Below, one piece after another: positions 1 to 7,769 of a stretch of DNA of 10,345 nt. Under the pieces are notes generated by a model. The model did no database searches. It worked only from the letters and a program-made list of their open reading frames with translations, and was not told the origin of the DNA. The position numbers and the translations under genes are program-made. Source of the DNA: Bacillota bacterium (GTDB lineage: Bacteria; Bacillota; Clostridia; Acetivibrionales; DTU013); NCBI GenBank assembly GCA_023399355.1, contig JAEWQC010000307.1, positions 1 through 10,345 on the forward strand, given 5' to 3'. The stretch's first letter is position 1, and every line of letters starts with the position of its first letter.

Positions 1-805
1 CTCTTGTACCAACAAATACACCGACCTTCCTGCCGGCAAGGCTCTCAGAACAATAACCTCCGTCTTCCAGTGCATGATATGCTTCCTCAAGGAAAACCCT
101 CTGTTGGGGATCCATCATAATTGCCCCTAATGGAGATATATTAAAGAAGCCTGCGTCAAACGACTTAATATCGTCGAGCAGACCTCCCCATTTGCTTATT
201 GACTTATTCTTTTTATCAGGATCCTTGTCATAAAAATCTGATGGATCCCATCCAGATCGCTGAATCTCCGTAATGCAACAATCTCCATTTTTTAAGTGTT
301 CCCAGAATTCCTGAATATTGCTGGAACCGGCGAACCTGCCTGCAAGGCCTATTATGGCAATGTCGGTTTCCTGGCATGCATCTGCTTCCCTATTCCCTGT
401 ATTACTAGCTTCTTCATGCATCTCTATATTTACTTCCTTTGGAATTCCAGTGTGAACCTTCACTCCATTATCCCTTGCTGTCATCCCAACTTCAGATACA
501 TTGACGTCTTCTTCCGCTACATCTTGTTTAGGAACTTTTACTTGAAGCTCCTCTTTATATGTATCACATATATAATCAATAAACCTTATCGGGTCCGGGT
601 AGTCAAATACTGTCTCCACCCCAAGGCTGACACCTATACGTTCATTGAGCCGCATAATCATCTCTACGGATAATAAAGAGTTTATTCCCATATCCACAAA
701 GTTTTTCTCTACATTAATTCCCATATTTTTATCAGACAGCAAAATCCCAATAATTTCAGTTAATTCTTCTTGAACAAACCTTTTAAGATTAGCTGAATTA
801 TTCAT
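1..805 (-). CDS. Trans-AT polyketide synthase, N-terminal part (ACP, then start of KS); runs off the left edge
   Basis: This is the start of a modular PKS; 268 residues are visible and the frame stays open at base 1. Residues about 8-85 form an acyl carrier domain with the phosphopantetheine site in DMGINS (Ser43). Residues about 88-143 are an acidic linker. A ketosynthase begins at about residue 146 (TDIAIIGLAGRF) and contains the usual GWDPSDFYD (185-193) and MDPQQR (231-236) blocks; its catalytic Cys and His lie outside the window. The ATG overlaps the end of the methyltransferase gene by 8 bases and has a very strong GGGGG ribosome binding site, which suggests translational coupling. A protein that begins with an ACP is common in trans-AT systems, where modules are split between proteins; the partner KS would end another protein. 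The ACP has Met at Ser+6, where beta-branching ACPs usually have Trp. The PKS identity is secure; the product is unknown. Confidence 0.95.
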   Translation of the reverse strand, partial: MNNSANLKRFVQEELTEIIGILLSDKNMGINVEKNFVDMGINSLLSVEMIMRLNERIGVSLGVETVFDYPDPIRFIDYICDTYKEELQVKVPKQDVAEEDVNVSEVGMTARDNGVKVHTGIPKEVNIEMHEEASNTGNREADACQETDIAIIGLAGRFAGSSNIQEFWEHLKNGDCCITEIQRSGWDPSDFYDKDPDKKNKSISKWGGLLDDIKSFDAGFFNISPLGAIMMDPQQRVFLEEAYHALEDGGYCSESLAGRKVGVFVGTR

Positions 806-1631
806 CTTTTACCCCCTTTTCACCAACTGCCAGATATAGTTGGCGTAATATTGCGGAATCATCGGCTTTTATTATCCGGCTCCATCCTATAGACACTTCT
901 GCAAGTGTTTTACTCTTCAGATATCCTTCCTCAACTAACTTTGCAGGGATTCCTATTCCTTCAGATTTTAGAAAGCTTTCCTTTCCAATAACAGCACTGT
1001 GTATGCATAATGCTTCAAAATCTACATTTATAAAACCTGCTTTTTTTAGCAATATAGGAAGCTCACGTCCCAATTTAGGATTTCCGCCTTCATTGCAGCG
1101 AGCTGTACAATAAGCATCATATAAGTCTCTAAGCGCAGGTACGGCTGGATAAGTCATCAAATGCATCTCAAAGTCATTATCAATGAATACTGCCTTACCA
1201 CCTGTTTTGATTGAACGGTATATCTCTTTTATAGCCTTCAAAGGATCAGGCAAATGCTCCACAACAAGTCTGGTTATTGCGAAATCGCAATTCATGGCAA
1301 TATCCCCAAGATCAGTTACCGAGCCTTGGTATATCTTAAATCGCTCACAGCCATTTTCCTGAAGATATTTGTTTGAGTACTCAACAAGACCAGGATCAAC
1401 TTCAATGCCGTAAATAAAGCAGTTTGGCAAAGCTTCTAAAAGCTTTTCAGTCAAAAAGCCCGGACCACTTCCAATTTCAAGTATAGTCATCCCATCTTTC
1501 AAGCCGAATTCAAGATAGTGCTTGAACTCTTTTTCCCAGAATAACTCAACCTGGCCTTTTAGCCTGTTTATTTCTACTTCTCTTACTTTCCCGATATTTC
1601 CCACATTATATGAGCAAGCTATATTATCCAC
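798..1631 (-). CDS. Discrete SAM-dependent class I methyltransferase of the PKS operon
   Basis: This is a Rossmann-fold methyltransferase of 277 residues if it starts at the GTG at 1631. Motif I is LEIGSGPG (51-58), and the acidic residue that would hold the SAM ribose is in GIEVDP (75-80). The region ITRLVVEHL (119-127) matches the motif IV/post-IV area, followed by a KTGGKAVF strand. The start at 1631 is chosen because GGGAG lies eight bases before it; an in-frame TTG at 1646 would add five residues but has only a weak AGG in front. It sits between ECH2 and the PKS, whose ATG it overlaps by 8 bases, so it very likely acts on the polyketide. C-methylation in trans-AT PKSs usually comes from domains embedded in the PKS, so this could be an O-methyltransferase for tailoring or an in-trans C-methyltransferase. 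The target cannot be read from the sequence. Confidence 0.85.
   Translation of the reverse strand: MDNIACSYNVGNIGKVREVEINRLKGQVELFWEKEFKHYLEFGLKDGMTILEIGSGPGFLTEKLLEALPNCFIYGIEVDPGLVEYSNKYLQENGCERFKIYQGSVTDLGDIAMNCDFAITRLVVEHLPDPLKAIKEIYRSIKTGGKAVFIDNDFEMHLMTYPAVPALRDLYDAYCTARCNEGGNPKLGRELPILLKKAGFINVDFEALCIHSAVIGKESFLKSEGIGIPAKLVEEGYLKSKTLAEVSIGWSRIIKADDSAILRQLYLAVGEKGVKDE
811..819 (-). promoter_or_regulatory. Strong ribosome binding site of the PKS gene, inside the methyltransferase 3' end
   Basis: Read on the minus strand this is AAAGGGGGT, with six bases (TAAAAG) between the G run and the PKS ATG at 805. It lies within the last codons of the methyltransferase, so ribosomes finishing that gene can restart on the PKS. 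It fixes the PKS start at 805. Confidence 0.75.
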
Positions 1632-1639
1632 AATTGCCA

Positions 1640-1644
1640 CTCCC
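1640..1644 (-). promoter_or_regulatory. Ribosome binding site favouring the GTG start of the methyltransferase
   Basis: GGGAG on the minus strand lies eight bases before GTG 1631. It overlaps the alternative TTG start at 1646, so it argues for the shorter protein. Confidence 0.5.
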
Positions 1645-1652
1645 AATATCGC

Positions 1653-2417
1653 CTATTTACCAAACTTTGATTCTATCCTATCCCTTACCTCTTGCTGTAC
1701 AAAACTTTTTTCATGCATATGCAGCTCATTTTCTATATATAAGGGCAATTCTCTACGCATCTCCTGTGTCAGATGCTCCTTTAAAAGCTTCAACGAACCT
1801 ATCGGTTTGTCTGCCAACTCCTCTGCGATTTCTACAGCAGTCGGAATAACATCTCTCTTACTTACAATTTTTGCTGGAGCGCCTCTTTCCTTAAGTTCCT
1901 TACCATAGTAATTCTTTGCCGTATACAACATTTCATTGCCTAGAAGCGCACCAAATTTCCTGGGTATGATATAGGTCGCTCCCATTCCGGGAGTAAATCC
2001 ATATTTCATAAATATGGCATTGTATATTGCTTCCTCTGCAAGAACAATAATGTCGGCGAATGATCCAAATGCCAGGCCGCCACCTATTGCATGCCCCTGC
2101 ATGGCAGCTATTACAGGAACTTCACAATTCAATAGCAAATCATGAAATTTCAAATCATCAAATTGTACTTTTTCAGAACCTGTTTTTCCTATACCCTCAT
2201 ATAAACCGATTAGTTCCTCTTTTGTACCCCCGCAACTGAAGTAATTGTCAAACCCATGAATAATGACTACTTTTATTTGAGGATTTTGGTCAATAAGGGC
2301 AAAAGTTTCTTTCAGTCCTGATACAAACTGCATTGAAAAAGTATTTTTATATTCACGGTCTTCCATCGCAACATATCCTATGTTGTTTACTACCGATAGC
2401 TTTATAACATTACTCAA
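1653..2417 (-). CDS. pksI: Enoyl-CoA hydratase/isomerase-fold decarboxylase of the beta-branching cassette (ECH2, PksI-like)
   Basis: This crotonase-superfamily protein of 254 residues should decarboxylate the ACP-bound 3-methylglutaconyl intermediate, the last step of beta-branching. It closely resembles B. subtilis PksI as I remember it: NYFSCGGT (58-65), CEVPVIAAMQGHAIGGG (98-114, oxyanion-hole glycines), FMKYGFTPGMGAT (136-148) and a C-terminal MHEKSF (234-239). K78 and H235 occupy what I take to be the catalytic Lys and His positions described for PksI and CurF ECH2. I prefer the TTG start at 2417, because a GTG at 2426 lies inside the Shine-Dalgarno sequence itself; starting there would add three residues. 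The HMG synthase gene ends at 2430, just upstream. The partner dehydratase ECH1 (PksH), which normally precedes this gene, is absent here. Confidence 0.88.
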   Translation of the reverse strand: MSNVIKLSVVNNIGYVAMEDREYKNTFSMQFVSGLKETFALIDQNPQIKVVIIHGFDNYFSCGGTKEELIGLYEGIGKTGSEKVQFDDLKFHDLLLNCEVPVIAAMQGHAIGGGLAFGSFADIIVLAEEAIYNAIFMKYGFTPGMGATYIIPRKFGALLGNEMLYTAKNYYGKELKERGAPAKIVSKRDVIPTAVEIAEELADKPIGSLKLLKEHLTQEMRRELPLYIENELHMHEKSFVQQEVRDRIESKFGK

Positions 2418-2422
2418 CCTTT

Positions 2423-2429
2423 CCACCTC
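2423..2429 (-). promoter_or_regulatory. Ribosome binding site that decides the ECH2 start
   Basis: GAGGTGG on the minus strand directly follows the first base of the preceding stop codon region. Its GAGG core lies eight bases before TTG 2417. The GTG at 2426-2424 is part of this motif and is therefore an unlikely start. Confidence 0.55.
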
Positions 2430-3671
2430 TCATGTCCATATATATTCACGGTGCCAGTCCTTATCGATTTTTTTCAAGACCAGCAATCCGCGGCCTTCCA
2501 CATAACGCTCATAGATCTTTGAAAATGAATTGAAATTCACTTCTTTATCACGCACTCCAAAATTCCACTCCATGTTCAAATCAAGCAATCTGTCGTACTC
2601 CTCCATAGTAAGGGCATATCTATCCCTTAAATGTTCCGGCATATCCATTTTTGCTATTATTCTCTTTGATACTGGTGTGACAATGCCGCTGAAAAATTCC
2701 GAACAGCATCCTGAACCGTACGAGAACATGCCTATTCTCCTGGGAGTGTCAATAAGAGCATTATCAATCAAACTAGCCAATGCAAGGTATAAAGTTGCCG
2801 AATACACATTCCCGACCTGAATACAATATTTTAAAGATGGTTCTACTCTTTTCTTAAAGTCTAGTTCTATTTCATTCGCATCAATCTTCAAATTACTGCG
2901 AATAAGCTTTCGATGTGCTCCTTTTACCATACCAGCAAATGGCGTATGAAATGCAAGATAATCGAAACTCCTCATCAGGTCGACACCTTCGACCTTGTCA
3001 CAATAAGCTTTAAAGCTTTTTTCCAGGCAGTCGAGGTACGATAACAAAGATAAATCAGGGTCTCCTGTCTCAATATCAGGGAGCGGTCTGCAAGTATCCA
3101 TAACCTCATAACTATAAAAACCATTTGCCCCATAATCCAGTTCAATGATCTGCGGATTTCTGCTTATAAGCATAGCAACAGCACCCATACCTTGAGATGG
3201 CTCAGCATAAGTATGTTTAGCTGCAGCTCTTGCAATATCCGTAGCAATAACAAGAGCTTTCGAATCAGATGCACTTGCCCTTACATAAGAGCATGCCATG
3301 CTCAGCGCTGCAGTTCCTGCATAACAAGCTTGTTTGACTTCAAAAACCCTGCAATTCCTGCTTAAACCCAAGTAATCATGCACATATGTACTTAATGATT
3401 TCCCGAAATCAATGCCTGATTCACTACAAGTGATAAGCAGGTCGATACTGTTCTTTTCGGTTTCAGTCATTCGATCAATAATATGCTTGGCAGCATTAAC
3501 TGCATTTGTGACAGGATCCTCACATGGCAAACCTACCGATTTTTTTTCCATCATTAGATTTTGAAATCTATCCAGTTCAAGATTGCGATTCGTAAATATA
3601 TCCCGGACATTTATAAAAGCTCTTCCCGAAAAGAAATTTATTGCTTCTATTCCAATTTCCATTTCCATCAT
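2430..3671 (-). CDS. pksG: 3-hydroxy-3-methylglutaryl-CoA synthase-like enzyme for polyketide beta-branching (PksG-like)
   Basis: This thiolase-fold protein of 413 residues, about the length of PksG, should condense acetyl-ACP with a beta-ketoacyl-ACP on the PKS to give an HMG-type branch. The HMG synthase catalytic residues are visible: Glu84 in TCSESGID, Cys116 in KQACYAGTA, and His242 in FHTPFAGMVKGAHR. It lies directly after the decarboxylating KS (18-base gap) and before ECH2, the standard cassette order, which separates it from a mevalonate-pathway HMG synthase. Three in-frame ATGs occur at 3671, 3668 and 3662. The AAAGGG ribosome binding site almost touches the first one, so 3668 or 3662 is a better fit and the true protein may be one or three residues shorter. 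Confidence 0.95.
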   Translation of the reverse strand: MMEMEIGIEAINFFSGRAFINVRDIFTNRNLELDRFQNLMMEKKSVGLPCEDPVTNAVNAAKHIIDRMTETEKNSIDLLITCSESGIDFGKSLSTYVHDYLGLSRNCRVFEVKQACYAGTAALSMACSYVRASASDSKALVIATDIARAAAKHTYAEPSQGMGAVAMLISRNPQIIELDYGANGFYSYEVMDTCRPLPDIETGDPDLSLLSYLDCLEKSFKAYCDKVEGVDLMRSFDYLAFHTPFAGMVKGAHRKLIRSNLKIDANEIELDFKKRVEPSLKYCIQVGNVYSATLYLALASLIDNALIDTPRRIGMFSYGSGCCSEFFSGIVTPVSKRIIAKMDMPEHLRDRYALTMEEYDRLLDLNMEWNFGVRDKEVNFNSFSKIYERYVEGRGLLVLKKIDKDWHREYIWT

Positions 3672-3689
3672 TCCCTTTCTTTCTTTTAG

Positions 3690-4961
3690 TTAATGCGGCT
3701 TCTCAAGAATAATAGTGGTGTTTATACCTCCGAAACCAAAAGAATTGCTCAAAGCAGTTCTAACTTCAGCATCAATAAATTTCGCGCTGCAGAATTTGCA
3801 GTCATAATCAATAGGGATGCAAAGGTTTAAATTGGGATGCAGGAATCCTTCCTGCATCTGCACTATTGTTGCTACTGCTTCCACTACTCCTGCAGAATAA
3901 AGGCAATGTCCCGTAAGGCCTTTTGTTGAATTAGTCCATATTTCATTGACTCTCTTGCCAAATAATCTTTTAATGGCATTCACCTCAGTGATATCACCTA
4001 AAGGAGTCGATGTTCCGTGTGTATTGATATAATCTATATCCTCTATATCCAGTCCTGCTTCTCTGAGGGCAGTGCTCATCGCCCGCACTTCTCCCTCCTC
4101 GGAAGGGTTGGACAATCTGTTGGCATCCAGGGCAATAGCCCCTCCACTTACAAATGAAAGTATGTCAGCATTCCGTCCAAGTGCATGCTCTTCGGATTCC
4201 AAAACAAGACAGGCAGACGCCTGACCATAAATGAATCCTTCATGCTCTACGTCAAAAGGTCTGCAAGCTTCCAAGGGTTTTTCAAGAAACGTCCTCCCTC
4301 CCATTCCACCCAGATTAATAAAACTTTGTATTTCCATAGGCGATAACTCGGCACAGCATCCTACAGCCAGACATACGTCAGCAATTCCAAGCTTAATTAG
4401 CTGACAAGCCTTAATAATTGCTACATTTCCACTTGCCGATGCCCCTCCTGCAGTAAAGCCTTCGCCCTTTATATTAAAAATTTCGCTAAGAGTCCCTACA
4501 TAATCCGTATCCATGAATTGTAATGCATATGATGGTGAGAGGTATTCCGGTGTTTTCACATAACTATCATGCAACTTATATTGTAATGAACATGATAGAT
4601 TACTCCCTGCTGTAACAATTCCTATACGCTCAGGCAGCACACTCCCTGCCTCAAAGCGAGCTGATCTCCAAGCCTCCAGAACTGAGCCTGCCGTATATCT
4701 CATACTTTCTGTCGAACGCTTTATGCTGGATTTAAACTTTGAAATAAATTCTGTATCAAGCTCTATACAGCTTTCTAATTCACCAATCAATGAAAAATCA
4801 CGTATCAGGGCTCCCAGAGTATTCGCTGGCAGCTTATTTCCACAGATATTTGCTAAAGACTCAATTCCGCATCTTCCATTTTTCAAAGATTGTTCGAATT
4901 CTGAAACATTATGCCCGATTGAGCTTACAATTCCAGTACCTGTTACTGCAATACGGTTCAT
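3690..4961 (-). CDS. pksF: Decarboxylating ketosynthase homologue of the beta-branching cassette (PksF-like, Cys to Ser)
   Basis: This protein of 423 residues has the full KAS II/FabF fold signature but cannot condense normally. The catalytic Cys is replaced by Ser175 in GGASASGN (172-179). Both catalytic histidines remain: His315 in NTHGTSTPLGD and His352 in TGHCLYSAG. In PksF and CurC this change gives an enzyme that decarboxylates malonyl-ACP to acetyl-ACP, supplying the acetyl unit for the HMG synthase. Its immediate neighbours, the donor ACP upstream (9-base gap) and HMG synthase downstream, fit that role. The ATG at 4961 has AGGTG four bases in front, a good ribosome binding site. It is not a fatty-acid FabF, because of the Ser and the operon context. 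Confidence 0.94.
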   Translation of the reverse strand: MNRIAVTGTGIVSSIGHNVSEFEQSLKNGRCGIESLANICGNKLPANTLGALIRDFSLIGELESCIELDTEFISKFKSSIKRSTESMRYTAGSVLEAWRSARFEAGSVLPERIGIVTAGSNLSCSLQYKLHDSYVKTPEYLSPSYALQFMDTDYVGTLSEIFNIKGEGFTAGGASASGNVAIIKACQLIKLGIADVCLAVGCCAELSPMEIQSFINLGGMGGRTFLEKPLEACRPFDVEHEGFIYGQASACLVLESEEHALGRNADILSFVSGGAIALDANRLSNPSEEGEVRAMSTALREAGLDIEDIDYINTHGTSTPLGDITEVNAIKRLFGKRVNEIWTNSTKGLTGHCLYSAGVVEAVATIVQMQEGFLHPNLNLCIPIDYDCKFCSAKFIDAEVRTALSNSFGFGGINTTIILEKPH

Positions 4962-4970
4962 ATTTCACCT

Positions 4971-5216
4971 TTATCCGTTGAATTTTTCATATAGAAGGTC
5001 TACAATGCCATCTATATTCTTAAGCTTGCCAAATTCGACAAGAGGCATCTTAATGTTTAAATTCTCCATTGTCATAATAATAATATCAACCCTGTCTATG
5101 GAGTTTACCCCAAGATCTCTCAGGCTTTGTTCAATTTTCACAGTGTCTGCGTTTATCTCAGGAACGATTTCCCTAATACTATTTTTGATTAATTCAAATA
5201 TCTGTTGTTTTGTCAT
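4971..5216 (-). CDS. acpK: Discrete donor acyl carrier protein (AcpK-like)
   Basis: This is a complete single-domain ACP of 81 residues with the phosphopantetheine attachment Ser39 in DLGVNSIDR. The predicted four-helix pattern and the acidic helix II (VDIIIMTME) are normal for the family. In beta-branching cassettes the free ACP is charged with malonate by the trans AT, decarboxylated by the PksF-type KS, and presents acetyl to the HMG synthase. Its position directly before the PksF homologue supports that job over a fatty-acid ACP. The start is well fixed by AAGGAG five bases before the ATG, a better site than most in this operon, which may help make more of this small protein than of its neighbours. 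Confidence 0.93.
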   Translation of the reverse strand: MTKQQIFELIKNSIREIVPEINADTVKIEQSLRDLGVNSIDRVDIIIMTMENLNIKMPLVEFGKLKNIDGIVDLLYEKFNG

Positions 5217-5221
5217 AATAA

Positions 5222-5227
5222 CTCCTT
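5222..5227 (-). promoter_or_regulatory. Consensus ribosome binding site of the donor ACP
   Basis: AAGGAG on the minus strand, with a five-base spacer (TTATT) before the ATG at 5216. It lies in the 27-base gap after the AT-ER gene. Confidence 0.8.
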
Positions 5228-5243
5228 AAATACTTTATGTTTA

Positions 5244-7769
5244 TTAATTTATTGAAAACATTTTTTTAAAACGCCTGTTTAATAGCTCTGCTGTTTCGTC
5301 CATAAGCATCACACCTATTTCATCAACATGCCTGTTTCGCCAATTTTCCATACGCGTTCCCTTCACCCATTGGTTAAAGGAACCCAGTGCAGGCCCGCAG
5401 TGAACCTGATAATCCACTTTGTTTTCTTCATTTCCACTAATAGCAAGCTTCGATGAATATCCGAAATACCACCTGAATATTGATGCCATCTTATACTTTG
5501 GACTGCTTTCTACCCTTTCTATCTCCTGTGGAGGTAAGTATTTCAAAACTTCGTTATATACCTCAGTAAAGCTCTTTTTAAAATAATTCTCCTGAATTTG
5601 TTTTTTTGTTTTTTCATCTACTTCTTCCAATGAATCATAAAGACGATATAAGTCATAAAGTTTTTTAGCCCGTGAAGGGAAAAACAATCCTTTTTTCAGG
5701 ACCTGAACCTTTGCCCCCATTTCAAACATGTCCCCTGCCGGGGCATAATCAGTATCCTGAACATTCATCTTTTGAAGCAGCTCTTTGACAGAATTACTAG
5801 TTGCCGCCTCTACTGTGCACTGATTGATTGAGCCTGTAAGTATAAAGTCCGCTCCTAAAATAAACGCAGCTGCCGCTGCTTCAGGAGTTCCTATTCCACC
5901 TGCCGCTCCCACCCTTATTTTTTTATGGTAACCATACTTCTGCATCATCTCATCACGTAATTTTGTTATTGCAGGCGTTAAAGCATATGCCGCGCCCTGA
6001 TCTGTATGGCCTCCTGAATCGGCTTCAACACATATCTCATCAGCCATTGGCACTACTTTAGCCATTTCAGCTTCTTCGGCGGTTATTCTCCTGTCAGAAA
6101 GTACACTTTTTAAAATGCTTTCATTTATTGGGCGCATGAAAACTTCAGCCACTTCAGGCCTTGATATTTTTGCAATTATTCTATTCGTTGAGATAATTCG
6201 ACCGGCACTATCCTTTTTCAAGCCCTTAAGCTTATAACGCACTATAGCTGGTGTAAGATTCATATATGCAGAAGCTTCTACATTTTTTATTTCGCATTCG
6301 AGGAAAATATCCACCATATCCTCCTCCATTTGTGAATTTGCAATATCACAAATAAGATTCATGCCATAAGGCTCGCCATCTGACAGATTCCTCCGGATAT
6401 AGTCAATATTCTCTCTTACCTCATTTATAGATAATCCTCCAGTCCCGAGGAATCCCATCATGCCCATTTTCCCTATTCGGACTATCATCTCTTTGGAAGC
6501 TATCCCTCTATACATTCCACCGGTCATATATGCATATTTCAAACCGTAATCTTTCTTAAATTCCTCACATCCAAGAGACTGTGCTGTTAATCGTGGGAGT
6601 GCATCCATGATATCTTTTGCTTTTTCATTATCCTGCTGAGCCTTGCTCTCAACTTCTCTATCGTCTGAATTGCGTAAGTCAGGTTCATTTGAATTACTTT
6701 GCTTGTCACTATTAAACACAAGCTTTTGACTATTCATGTTATTATAAGTACTCTCTTTTTTATCTTCATTGAAACTATCCATCGCTAGCTCCAATATTCG
6801 TGCAGGATTTTCGTGCAGAGTATTTTCTACCGTTGCAGCTTCATCAGGTGTTAAAGCGAGCATGCTTTCAATATCCCCGGCACAAGGGGAATTTTCATCC
6901 TTCTCATCGACTATCAGCGGAGCAGCTTCTCTTTTTATACTTCTCACCATACCAGTAATTGCATTTCCGGGACCAACCTGTATGATCTCAATATCACCTT
7001 TTCCCATTATGTATCTTATACTTTCACTCCACATTACAGCGCTGGTTATTTGCTCTGACATATTTCTCTTTATCTCTGATTTTTTATAAGGTCTTGCAGT
7101 AGTATTAGAAACGACAGGTATGTCAGGAGGATAAAACTCAAACTGATTTATAAATTCACAAAACTGTATCCTTGCATTCTCCATGTATCTTGAGTGGAAT
7201 GCACCACTTACCTTGAGGACCACATAATTTTTAGATCCGGCAGCCTCAAAAGTTGGTTTTGCTCTCTCTATATCCTCCTTGGGTCCTGATATAACAATTT
7301 GTGATGGAGTATTGATATTTGCTACATCTATACTCTCAAATCTGTTTTCTACCAGTATCTGTTTTATTTTATCGGCACTCATCCCTATGACAGCGGCCAT
7401 ACCTCCGCCGCTGGCCTTACCCATAAGTTCCCCTCTATATTTAACAATTTTCAGGCCTGTTTCAAAATCAAAGACCCCTGCCGCTAAAAGGGCATTATAT
7501 TCGCCTAGACTGTGCCCCGCCACAAAATCGGGCTTTATTCCCGTTTCTCCCGTTTTTTTGTAATAGGTCAAAGCATTTACAATATACAGCGCAGGTTGAG
7601 TATATTGAGTCTGTCCTAATTTGCCTTCCTGATCCTCCATGCAAAGTTCTTTTATAGAATACCCTAGAATTTTATCAGCTTCTAAAAGCATATCTTGAAA
7701 TTCATCAAAAAGTTCTGTCCCCATCCCTTTATATTGTGAACCCTGCCCCGGAAAAACAAAAGCTAGCAT
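5244..7769 (-). CDS. pksE: Malonyl acyltransferase-enoylreductase fusion (PksE-like AT-ER)
   Basis: This is a two-domain protein of 841 residues. Residues 1 to about 285 are a malonyl-CoA:ACP acyltransferase with GQGSQ (9-13), nucleophile Ser87 in GHSLGE, Arg112 (25 residues later, the position that binds the malonyl carboxylate) and His192 in GAFHSRYM. Residues about 320-390 are a Ser/Asn/Asp/Glu-rich linker. Residues about 395-841 are an FMN-dependent enoylreductase of the PfaD/nitronate monooxygenase type, with MTGGMYRG (415-422), EADSGGHTDQG (582-592) and GAAGGIGTPEAAAAA (621-635) as flavin-binding regions. The AT should load malonate onto the AT-less PKS modules and the donor ACP; the ER should reduce enoyl intermediates in trans. 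Its ATG follows the TAA of the upstream gene with no gap (TAAATG), so the two are probably translationally coupled. It is the only AT with an intact malonyl pocket in the window. Confidence 0.95.
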   Translation of the reverse strand: MLAFVFPGQGSQYKGMGTELFDEFQDMLLEADKILGYSIKELCMEDQEGKLGQTQYTQPALYIVNALTYYKKTGETGIKPDFVAGHSLGEYNALLAAGVFDFETGLKIVKYRGELMGKASGGGMAAVIGMSADKIKQILVENRFESIDVANINTPSQIVISGPKEDIERAKPTFEAAGSKNYVVLKVSGAFHSRYMENARIQFCEFINQFEFYPPDIPVVSNTTARPYKKSEIKRNMSEQITSAVMWSESIRYIMGKGDIEIIQVGPGNAITGMVRSIKREAAPLIVDEKDENSPCAGDIESMLALTPDEAATVENTLHENPARILELAMDSFNEDKKESTYNNMNSQKLVFNSDKQSNSNEPDLRNSDDREVESKAQQDNEKAKDIMDALPRLTAQSLGCEEFKKDYGLKYAYMTGGMYRGIASKEMIVRIGKMGMMGFLGTGGLSINEVRENIDYIRRNLSDGEPYGMNLICDIANSQMEEDMVDIFLECEIKNVEASAYMNLTPAIVRYKLKGLKKDSAGRIISTNRIIAKISRPEVAEVFMRPINESILKSVLSDRRITAEEAEMAKVVPMADEICVEADSGGHTDQGAAYALTPAITKLRDEMMQKYGYHKKIRVGAAGGIGTPEAAAAAFILGADFILTGSINQCTVEAATSNSVKELLQKMNVQDTDYAPAGDMFEMGAKVQVLKKGLFFPSRAKKLYDLYRLYDSLEEVDEKTKKQIQENYFKKSFTEVYNEVLKYLPPQEIERVESSPKYKMASIFRWYFGYSSKLAISGNEENKVDYQVHCGPALGSFNQWVKGTRMENWRNRHVDEIGVMLMDETAELLNRRFKKMFSIN

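Noticed and set aside
296..673. Plus-strand open frame of 125 codons
   Set aside because: It lies antisense to the PKS ACP-KS region, which is clearly coding on the minus strand. The translation has no recognisable domain.
4723..5229. Plus-strand open frame of 168 codons
   Set aside because: It is antisense to the decarboxylating KS start and the whole donor ACP, both of which have strong family motifs.
3690..7769. A fatty acid synthesis operon (FabD, FabK, ACP, FabF)
   Set aside because: The KS lacks the catalytic Cys, the AT and ER are fused as in PksE, and HMG synthase, ECH2 and a modular PKS follow in the same operon.
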